Positions 23,540 to 32,063 of a stretch of 64,000 nt of DNA are shown in pieces. Every line of letters begins with the position of its first letter. The first letter of the stretch is position 1. The notes beneath the pieces were generated by a model, which was not told the DNA's origin, ran no database searches, and was given only the letters and a program-made list of their open reading frames with translations. Made by a program: the position numbers and the translations under genes. The DNA comes from Microplitis mediator (Eukaryota > Arthropoda > Insecta > Hymenoptera > Braconidae), in the NCBI RefSeq assembly GCF_029852145.1, contig NC_079973.1, positions 17,129,921-17,193,920 on the forward strand, given 5' to 3'.

Positions 23540-25344
23540 CCCGGGAAAAATTGTTTTTATAAAATTTTATAAAATAATAAAAAATTTTATACAATTTTAT
23601 AAAATTTTGTAAGATTTTATAAGATTTTACAGCAAAATTTTATACAATTTTATAAAGTCTTATAAAATTTTATAAAATCATCTAAAATTTTATAGAGTAA
23701 GATCTGAGTAAGGAACGTATTAAATAAATGTAATTTTATAAAATTGTATGACATTTCGTAAAATTGTATAAAATATAACAAAATTTTATAAAGTTTTATA
23801 CAAATGTATAAAATTATATAAAATTTTATACAATTTTATAAGACTGTACAGCGAAATTTTATATAATTTCATATAATTTTATATAATTTTATCAAATTTC
23901 ATAGAATTTTATAAAATTTTATAAAATTTTATATGGTGAGATCTTAAAAGGGAACTCATAATTAGATAAAATTTTATATAATTGTACGAAATTTTATAAG
24001 ATTTTATGAAATTGTATAAACTTTTATACGATTTCATAAAATTATATAAATTTTTATACAATCTTATAAAATTTTATAAAGTAAGATCTTAGTGAGGGAA
24101 ATAATGATTAAATGAAATTTGATATAATTGTATGAAATTTTATAAAGTTTTATAAAGTTTTATACGATTTCATAGAATTATATAAAATTTTATACAATTT
24201 TATATAGTTTTATAAAGTAAGTCCTTAGAAGAGAAGTAATATTTAGATGAAATTTTATAAAATTTTATAAAGTTGTATACGATTTCATAAAATTATATGC
24301 GATCTTATAAAATCTTATACAAATTTATACAATTTTATAAAGTAAGATCTCAAAAGGGGAGTAATAATTATATAAAATTTTATATAATTGTATGAAATTT
24401 TATAAAATTATATAATATTTCATAAAACTTTAGAGAACTTGATGCCACTATTGCATCTAGTGTAGGGTAGCATTTTGTAAAATTTGATAAAATTTCACAC
24501 AATTTTATAACGTTTATTACAAATTATTATAAAAATTGTTAGAAATTCAAAGTGAATAAATAAAATTTTCAATGGCCATAAAAAAAAAAAATTTCATTTT
24601 TGCGGGCAAAATATGGTGATAAACAAATATGAAAATTATATTATAAAAAATATAATTGGTTACCTAAATATATGCAGGGTACCCCTAGAAAAATGTAGAA
24701 AAAGAAAAAAATCTGAATATTGAATAAGTTTGATTTTATTAAAATTTCTTGGAAGTTATTTACATGAAGAAAAATTATATTTTACACAATTATTGGATGC
24801 AAAGGAAGATAATAAAGTTTTTAATAGTTTTTATCATAACAAAAAAGTTTTGAACATTTTCCGACCGGCACTTGATTCTTGAAAAAGTTTAACGAAAAAA
24901 ATTCAACATAATGCTCAATTTTATTTACAAAAGTAATTTTGGAATGGTTATAATAGATTTAAAAAAAAAAAAATTTTTTTTATAAAATTTTAGAAGTACC
25001 TCGTTTTGCCTACCCCCACCGCCCCTTTCTCTCACATATTTATATATATATTACATAATGTGATAATTTTGAATTTAATGTTTTTAAACTTTTATTTTGT
25101 CAACTAGCAATTCGAATTAAATCGTCGTTACTCAAGAAAAAGTTCAAAGGTTTCGCCATTAATTCAAAAATAAAAATCCTGAAAAATCAATAAATTTAAT
25201 TAATTTTAAAATTTTATGTCCATTAAACAGCCGATAGTTGAATTATTAAAATCTTTTTTTTATATATAATTATAAATTAATACTATGAAATATGGCTGAT
25301 AAGAATTCATGAGTAATCATGAATACAGCCACAAATATTTCTAA

Positions 25345-25443
25345 GCTACAAGTGACCAATAGACGAGCGGAGTAGACTACGATTCTTCAATGACAAAAGT
25401 TAAGCAGCATCGAGGTTGGCCATTAATTGGATGGGTGACCCGT
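25345..25443 (+). other. 5S rRNA-like segment (pseudogene or SINE3-type head)
   Basis: It contains AAGTTAAGCAGC (5S box A), then GGTTGG.., then TTGGATGGGTGACC (5S box C) at 5S-like spacing. Upstream, GACGAGCGGAGTAGACTACG resembles only loosely the 5S 5' half. The 3' end of 5S is missing, replaced by the CCCGGG mini palindrome. A 5S-derived SINE or a pseudogene are both possible. Confidence 0.65.
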
Positions 25444-25559
25444 CCCGGGAAAAAAAATCATTTTATAAAACTTTATAAAATTTTATGAAATTTTAGTATT
25501 AAAATTTTGTAAAATTTTATAAAATTTTACAAAATTTTATAAAAACATTTTTTCCCGGG
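25444..25559. mobile_element. 116-bp palindromic CCCGGG mini-element
   Basis: CCCGGGAAAAAAAATCATTTT at the left and the inverted AAAACATTTTTTCCCGGG at the right. The whole segment is nearly self-complementary with TTTTATAAAA words. It shares its right end with the enclosing element, so it may be either a separate insertion or that element's own terminal domain. Confidence 0.6.
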
Positions 25560-25998
25560 TAAATGTAAAATATACTGAATTAAGAAATCTGTTTCAAAAT
25601 AAGTTATGCGAATTTATTAAATTTCATGTAAATATATTAAAATTATTAAAAAAAAAAAATAATGTTAGTTTTCTTCGTAATTTATGACGTATTAAATAAA
25701 TTAACAATGTGGATACATATTTTTCTAACAATCAGAGTATGAAGTATTTTTGAACAGGAATGTTAATTGTCTAATTGAATTAATGCACTGAAACACAGTA
25801 GTTATTATTAAATCAAGTATATTTGTAAATTATAAAACATTCAATATATATGTCCACTAAGAGAAAATAACACTTTTACTGATAAATAAATCTTGAACAA
25901 AAGAAGTTAATTTAATTCTTGATATAATTATCAATATATATTGTTCTCCCAGAAATTAATTAAACTGATACATTATTTTCTTTAATTTTTTAAAACTA
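25560..25998. other. AT-rich non-coding stretch
   Basis: Nothing recognised. Confidence 0.4.
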
Positions 25999-26100
25999 CA
26001 GTAGGACCTCGTTACAAGACTATTATTTTTTCTCTCAAACTATCGCGATACCTCGTTTATAAAACAGACAGAATGATAGTCTTATAATGAGTTCCAACTG
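25999..26100. mobile_element. short Tc1/pogo-like MITE
   Basis: CAGTAGGACCTCGTTACAAG at the left and its imperfect inverse ending ...GAGTTCCAACTG, TA duplications at 25997-25998 and 26101-26102. Ends beginning CAGT..GAACCTCG with TA targets are typical of pogo/Tigger-type MITEs; the assignment is by resemblance only. Confidence 0.65.
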
Positions 26101-26111
26101 TAATAGAAAAA

Positions 26112-26154
<43 letters not shown>
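26112..26154. repeat. (ATT)n at the 3' end of the R4/Dong-type element
   Basis: About 14 perfect ATT units. In the sense of the element this is an AAT/TAA tail directly after its 3' UTR. Confidence 0.9.
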
Positions 26155-26261
26155 TCTTTTTAGTTAAATGCTCAGGGGGTTATCCCCGGTAGTCCGACTC
26201 TACCGAGGGCCTCAGCTGAGCGCCAAATCGTTACTGCTGCGATGCATCATCAACAAGATGA

Positions 26262-29200
26262 TTAGCATGCGCAGCAGGCCAAGTTTCGTTGCCTTAGGAG
26301 ACGGAGGGACCCGAGAATAACAGCCTTTTGCATCCGCGATGCCAGAAACTCAACTTGCGCTGAACAAGTTGGTATTCTAGCTAGTGCAGACACAAACGAC
26401 TGTTTCATCCCTCCTAGGACGCCAACAATGAGGACGACAAGTTTGACACGGTAACCTGGGTAAAGTTTGCCAATTTCGAACAGGAGATCCTGATATATCT
26501 CGTGTTTGTGCTCTTCTTTAACCGTGATGTTATACTCAGCAGGAGCTGAAAACTCAATGACATAAATGTCACGAGCGGTTTTATCGAAGAGCACAATATC
26601 AGGTTTGTTGTGATCTATTTTCCGCGTTGTTGCGAATGGCACGTTCCAATAAATGCGGCAACGGTCATTCTCAACAACTTGCGGAATATCTCCTGGCAGA
26701 TAAGGCAGCACTGGTGTTTTGTCGATACCGTGCGTATGTCTAAGGTGGTAGTAGAGTACTCGCAGAGCAGCATTATGACGCTGGATGTATGCACTTCTTG
26801 CCAGCACAGGACATGCTGACAAGAGATGCATAAGCGTCTCAGGATGTTGCTTACACACCCTACACGATGTGTCGGGTAGCTGCATCTGGAGTACTTTCGC
26901 ACGGTATTCGAGGGTATTGATTACACCATCTTGGCAGGCAAAAATATATCCTTCGGTCTCGGACATCAGGCCAGCTGACTTAAGGAAGGAAAACGTCAGC
27001 TGGGTGGACAAGCCATGGTCACGCACGTGTTTGAAGAACACGCTGTGCATGGACTTGTCCATGTGTGTACTGAGCAGTTTTTGCTGCTCAGCATTCCTGA
27101 CGACACTCTTAAATTCCTCCTTAGGGAGTTCAATAAGAGGGTTTACTCTTCCGAGACCGAGGGATTTTGCCGCGTACTTTGCTGCCTTATATAAGAACGC
27201 TCCCTTCTGCAGATTCTCATGACTATGAACAATCTGCATAAGGAAGTCGTCCTCATCTGCAGTGAAATTGACAACTTCGTATGTTAAACCCAAAACCAAA
27301 CGATCGTGTAGACACTCCAAGCTCTGTAGACCTCTCCCTCCGATGTGCCGGGAAAGGTATAATCTGGTGACTGAGGACTTAGGGTGCATGCTCCGATTGA
27401 TATTCATGACTTTGCGTGTCTTGATATCGAGATCTCTAAGCTCTTTTCGGGTCCATTTAAGGACACCGAAAGAGTAGAGTAGTACTGGGACAGCAAGCAT
27501 GTTTGTTGCAGAGACTTTGTTTTTCCCGGAAAGTTCTGATGACCAGATTTTCCGGAGTCTCCGCCCATACTCGCTGCAGAGAGTCGTTTTGATTTTCGAG
27601 ACGTCCTGCATAGGACTCCCGTCAATCCCTAGATATTTGTACGACTCTCCGGCGTCAAGATGGTCAATGACGCTCCCATCTACTAACTCGATATCTTCGC
27701 GCAAATCAGAGCACTTACCCCTCACCAGATTAACGACCGCGCACTTGTCCAACCCAAAAGCCATGCCGACATCCCGTGTATACTCCCCTACGATATTCAA
27801 GGCAGTCTGAAGGTGTTCCTCATCAGGAGCATACACCTTCAGATCATCCATGTAGAGTAAGTGAGTGATCGAATATTTCCGATCAGTTGGTGGGCCCACT
27901 GAGTATCCACGGGTACGGCGTAGCGCAACAGATATCGGCAGCAGTGAGATGCAAAACAGCAGCGGGCTCAGGGAATCTCCCTGGAAGACACCTCGCTTGT
28001 ACTGTACAACTTCGGTCACACGTTTGTCGTTGCCACATGAAATGTGGAACCGTGTTCGCCAAAGTTGCATCGTACGCTGTATGCATCCCACTGTATCGCG
28101 ATTGACCGCAAGGCATTTGAGCAAAAAGAGAATGAGCTCATGAGATGTTGAGTCGAATGCCTTACGGTAATCAATCCAGGCCATGGACAGGTTGCGCTGA
28201 TAGTAGACTGCGTCTTGAATGACACATCGATCTACCAACAGATTCTCTTTGCAACCCGACAGGCCTCTTTTACTGCCACGCTGTTCGTATATCTGCTGCC
28301 ATACAGGATCTATCTCCTGTAAAATGCGATTGTTCAAGATTTTGGTGAAAATCTTATAAACCGCATTCAAACAGGTGATAGGCCTGTAGTTCTTTGGGTC
28401 GGACAAGTCACCTTTCTTAGGGATGAGCACGGTTCGCCCTTCTACAAGCCAGCACGGAATAGGTTTGTTGCCTCTGATAAACGCTGTAAATATCCGGGCC
28501 AGATGGCTGTGGGTAGAAGTAAGTTTCTTCCACCAAAATAAGTTAATGCCATCCGGACCCGGAGCAGCCCAGTTCTTACCATTATTCAGAGCCAAACGAA
28601 CTTCTTCCACGCTGACTTCAGGGCTCTCTTCATCAGCATTGTCGTTTCGGTGGCGGCGACAAAATGCCTCGAAGTCGTTGAGAGCTGGAGTGTCACGATT
28701 CACGTCTGGTTGATCACCATACAACTCGGACCAGAAAGCTTCTACTCGCTCGATAGATGGGGGATCGCCAGAAACAGATGTCTTAGGTGTCAGAAAGCGT
28801 GAAGGACTCAACCGAAACAAAGAGTTATCGGTAAGCCGCATCAGCTTTTTCTCTAGTGACTTTTTAGCAGTCACCAGAGCCCGCAACCTGTTAAGGGAAC
28901 CTTCTTTGATGTTAAGAAGATTCTCCTTATTCAGTGTGTGATGTTGATATCGTAGTCCCGCCGCAATACGGCGGACTTTAGGCGTAAACGCTTTACGAGC
29001 ATTTACGTACTCAATCACACACTGAATGCGGGAGACATGTTTCCGGAGATCATCAATCTTCAGTGAAAGCTGCCCAATGCGACCTCTCATCTTAGCCTCA
29101 GGAGAAGAAGTATTATTTCTTGCCGGAGGTAAGAGTGAGGAAGCAGCATCATAGACAGCTTGATTGATGGTGAGTAGAGTAGAATCCTCCTGAATCCGAG

Positions 29201-29522
29201 TTGATAGCTCGTGGTTTTCCGTGTCAAGTAGATGTTTTGGGTAGTGTATCTTTTTAGAGATACATACTTGCCGTGTGTCAAAATCATTGTCGGCGTCTTC
29301 GGAAGAACGGCGTCTCTCCTGATGTAGCTGTGCTGGAAAAGACAGACGGTGAGATACTCGTCTGTTAGATAACAGTGATCGTCGTGTTCGCCGGAGATGA
29401 GAGGCATAATCACGCAGATGTTGTTGTGAAAAATGGCTATGGTTAGGGTGCATATCGCTCCAGAGAGCATGCATCCTGGCCATGTAACCTCTCCGCTCCG
29501 GTTCACTGTTATTATAGCACAT
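26262..29522 (-). CDS. R4/Dong-type ORF: reverse transcriptase with restriction-like endonuclease
   Basis: 1086 residues from the first ATG, catalysing target-primed reverse transcription. The N-terminal 300 residues are basic and probably bind nucleic acid. The RT contains IPKKGD and YRPITCLN motifs, AWIDYRKAFDS (first catalytic Asp), GVFQGDSLSPLLFC, and YMDD at about 557-560. The C-terminus has a CCHC knuckle (CRVCKQHPETLMHLLSAC, about 885-902) and the endonuclease motif PDIVLFDK...YVIEFSAP (about 973-993) with the expected PD...E pattern. The frame stays open upstream of the ATG for about 54 codons, to a stop near 29686, and includes RWTEELRVDLLM, which looks like part of the protein. The true start is therefore probably upstream and non-ATG, as in R2 elements. 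The stop is TAA at 26262-26264. Confidence 0.92.
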   Translation of the reverse strand: MCYNNSEPERRGYMARMHALWSDMHPNHSHFSQQHLRDYASHLRRTRRSLLSNRRVSHRLSFPAQLHQERRRSSEDADNDFDTRQVCISKKIHYPKHLLDTENHELSTRIQEDSTLLTINQAVYDAASSLLPPARNNTSSPEAKMRGRIGQLSLKIDDLRKHVSRIQCVIEYVNARKAFTPKVRRIAAGLRYQHHTLNKENLLNIKEGSLNRLRALVTAKKSLEKKLMRLTDNSLFRLSPSRFLTPKTSVSGDPPSIERVEAFWSELYGDQPDVNRDTPALNDFEAFCRRHRNDNADEESPEVSVEEVRLALNNGKNWAAPGPDGINLFWWKKLTSTHSHLARIFTAFIRGNKPIPCWLVEGRTVLIPKKGDLSDPKNYRPITCLNAVYKIFTKILNNRILQEIDPVWQQIYEQRGSKRGLSGCKENLLVDRCVIQDAVYYQRNLSMAWIDYRKAFDSTSHELILFLLKCLAVNRDTVGCIQRTMQLWRTRFHISCGNDKRVTEVVQYKRGVFQGDSLSPLLFCISLLPISVALRRTRGYSVGPPTDRKYSITHLLYMDDLKVYAPDEEHLQTALNIVGEYTRDVGMAFGLDKCAVVNLVRGKCSDLREDIELVDGSVIDHLDAGESYKYLGIDGSPMQDVSKIKTTLCSEYGRRLRKIWSSELSGKNKVSATNMLAVPVLLYSFGVLKWTRKELRDLDIKTRKVMNINRSMHPKSSVTRLYLSRHIGGRGLQSLECLHDRLVLGLTYEVVNFTADEDDFLMQIVHSHENLQKGAFLYKAAKYAAKSLGLGRVNPLIELPKEEFKSVVRNAEQQKLLSTHMDKSMHSVFFKHVRDHGLSTQLTFSFLKSAGLMSETEGYIFACQDGVINTLEYRAKVLQMQLPDTSCRVCKQHPETLMHLLSACPVLARSAYIQRHNAALRVLYYHLRHTHGIDKTPVLPYLPGDIPQVVENDRCRIYWNVPFATTRKIDHNKPDIVLFDKTARDIYVIEFSAPAEYNITVKEEHKHEIYQDLLFEIGKLYPGYRVKLVVLIVGVLGGMKQSFVSALARIPTCSAQVEFLASRMQKAVILGSLRLLRQRNLACCAC

Positions 29523-29726
29523 CAGGAGATCGACTCGTAATTCCTCCGTCCACCTAAATGCAGTCCGTTGTTCGCCAGGGTCGTCATCATTCGGAATCTC
29601 GGTGCTCCGCCCAGCTAGTGGGTAGCCCTCATCCGAGAAGGGCCGGTTGTGGGGAGCACTTCTGTGTTCAGGATTGTCTTGAACTCAGTTTACTTCACAT
29701 TGGGGAGTTAACCCAATGCGAAGGTT

Positions 29727-29831
29727 GTTGTGCGCTTAGTAGGTCAGTAGATGGAGGGCTGACCTATCTAGCCCACGGTGCGCCACGGAGTAATCAAAAT
29801 CTCCGCTGGCCGCACAACATGCACCGTGGGC
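29727..29831 (-). ncRNA. HDV-like self-cleaving ribozyme candidate at the 5' end of the R4/Dong-type element
   Basis: Minus-strand segments occur in HDV order. P1 is GCCCACGGTGC (29831-29821) pairing with GCACCGTGGGC (29781-29771). P2 is GTTGTGCG (29818-29811) with CGCACAAC (29734-29727). P3 is GCCA-CGGAG/CTCCG-TGGC with one bulge (29810-29782). P4 is TAGGTCAG/CTGACCTA (29766-29740). J4/2 is CTAAG (29739-29735), giving the expected catalytic C. The P1 start is 3 nt from the (AAT)n, where a ribozyme releasing the transcript 5' end would cut. P1 of 11 bp and the long P3 are not canonical. R2 elements are known to use such ribozymes. Confidence 0.62.
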
Positions 29832-29832
29832 G

Positions 29833-30273
<441 letters not shown>

Positions 30274-30770
30274 GTGTAAGGACGTGTTTTTGAGTGCTCT
30301 GTTATTTATGGCATAAAAACGGTATTTTTATATGTTAATAAAAGTGAACTCGCAACGTTTATATAAATAGACGAGTTAACAATGCTGGTGAATAAAAAAG
30401 TAATGATTAAACTATAAAAGAAGTAATTAAAAAATATAATTGAAATTGGAAGTGCTGTCGTGAGACGTTGACCACGTGGCCGCTATTTGTTTATTGCAAG
30501 TGTCAGTGATAAATGCGTGCATACATTGTGGTTATATGATCTGTTGTTCAGAAAAATATGAAAAATATTTATGTAATTTCAAATTTGCAATTCAGAAGAT
30601 AAAAAACTAATTACTGATGTAAAAAAATATAACGAATTATAAGGTTAACTCGATAACGACATAACTGTTTGAGGGTGACATCTCTTAGACAGTATATGAG
30701 ACAAGTCGATAGCAGAAGATAAAAACGCTGGACATTTAAATTACTGGTCAAATATTATCAAGTATAAAGT

Positions 30771-32057
30771 ATGACAAATGATAAGGAATATCAATGCTAT
30801 GTATGCAAGCAAACTAACCTAAAATCTCCCCAGGTATGTCAACACTGTAAAAATGTATTTCATCCAAGTTGTCTAAAGAAAAACCATAAAGTTGTTGACG
30901 ATTATGGAGAGTTTATGTTATGCAGGGGTAATCAGACAGGAGATACTGTAGACGACGAGGTTACTGCAAAAGGACCTGAGAACTGTACACGAAAAAGAAA
31001 AAAGCAAGAATTGGACAATAAAATAGATAACTATGAAATTTCCTTAAAAATTGATTGTATATTAGAAAAAATCGAAGAAATGGGAATAAAACGTGATAAA
31101 ATTATTTGTGAAGTAAAAGAATTAATAGTGACAGAATTGACAAACTTCAAAAATGAGTTGAAGTATCTGATGAGTAATACCATTAAATCAGAATTACACT
31201 CCCTTATTCAAGGTGACAAAAATGGAGCTCTGGCATCAAATAATCAAAAAGTAAATAAACAAGATAAGACATATGCGATCATAGCTAAAAAATCTGGAAG
31301 TAATAATATTATTGTTGTGCCGAAAGAAAATCAAGAGAGTAATGTAACTAGAGAGCAACTCAAAACTAAAGTAGACGTAGGGAAACTTGGAGTTGGAATT
31401 GATCAAGTTAAAAATGCACAAAAGGGTAAAGTTGTTATTGGATGTTCAAAAAAGGAAGATACAGATAAATTAGTGAAAGAAATAGAAAAGACAATGGGAA
31501 ATAACTATAATATCAAAGTTCCTGCCAAAAAGTTGCCAAAAATAAAAATATTAGATGTTGAAGAAGATATTGTACTGAATACGGAGGAGAAAGAGATAGT
31601 TGAAATGATATGCAAACAGAATAATGTACAATTGGACGAAAAATCTATTTTTAAAATTAAAAAGATGACCAAAGGAAGAAAGCAAGATGGAATGATTATT
31701 ATAGAAACTGACCCTATAATACATCAAACACTAATCGATAAGCAGAGAATTAAAGTAGGATGGAGTAAATGCAGAGTATTTGATTGTGTAAGTGTTGTTC
31801 AATGCTATCAATGTTGGGGATATCATCATTATGCGAAAGAATGTAAGAAAACAGTGAAATGTAGGTTATGTGCAGGTGACCATCCAGAAAAAGAATGCAA
31901 AAATATCACCAAAAAATGTATTAATTGTTGTAGAATAGTAGAAGAGTATAAGCTAAATGGAATCACAACAAATCACTGCGCTACGGATAAATCATGTGAT
32001 TTCTATAAACGGGTAGTATACAAAACTCAAAAGAATATCAAATATTTTGATGAATAG
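30771..32057 (+). CDS. LINE ORF1: PHD-like finger plus CCHC zinc knuckles
   Basis: 428 residues, a nucleic-acid-binding gag-like protein. C9, C12, C23, C26, H31 and C34 form a PHD-like pattern; the last expected Cys pair is only half present (MLCRG). The Lys/Glu-rich middle is followed by CYQCWGYHHYAKEC (CX2CX4HX4C), CRLCAGDHPEKEC (CX2CX3HX4C) and a further CINCC cluster near the C-terminus. ATG at 30771 follows a 5' UTR of about 500 nt. It ends with TAG (32055-32057), after which the same frame continues directly into ORF2. Confidence 0.88.
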   Translation: MTNDKEYQCYVCKQTNLKSPQVCQHCKNVFHPSCLKKNHKVVDDYGEFMLCRGNQTGDTVDDEVTAKGPENCTRKRKKQELDNKIDNYEISLKIDCILEKIEEMGIKRDKIICEVKELIVTELTNFKNELKYLMSNTIKSELHSLIQGDKNGALASNNQKVNKQDKTYAIIAKKSGSNNIIVVPKENQESNVTREQLKTKVDVGKLGVGIDQVKNAQKGKVVIGCSKKEDTDKLVKEIEKTMGNNYNIKVPAKKLPKIKILDVEEDIVLNTEEKEIVEMICKQNNVQLDEKSIFKIKKMTKGRKQDGMIIIETDPIIHQTLIDKQRIKVGWSKCRVFDCVSVVQCYQCWGYHHYAKECKKTVKCRLCAGDHPEKECKNITKKCINCCRIVEEYKLNGITTNHCATDKSCDFYKRVVYKTQKNIKYFDE

Positions 32058-32063
32058 CAAAAA

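Larger units (their letters stand above)
23540..25559. mobile_element. CCC...GGG element, TTTTATAAAA-word family, 5S-like core
   Basis: Begins CCCGGGAAAAATTG, ends ATTTTTTCCCGGG, TA duplications (23538-23539, 25560-25561). The left 900 bp are built from AAATTTTATAAAATTTTATA words. The centre is ordinary AT-rich sequence, and near the right end sits a 5S-rRNA-like segment followed by a mini palindrome with the same ends. Repeated GTAAGATCTTAG-like spacers (23698, 23936, 24086, 24218, 24345) show an internal higher-order tandem pattern of about 130-240 bp. Confidence 0.75.

Noticed and set aside
26610..28713. Plus-strand ORFs opposite the R4/Dong-type gene
   Set aside because: Shadows of the long minus-strand ORF; no domains.
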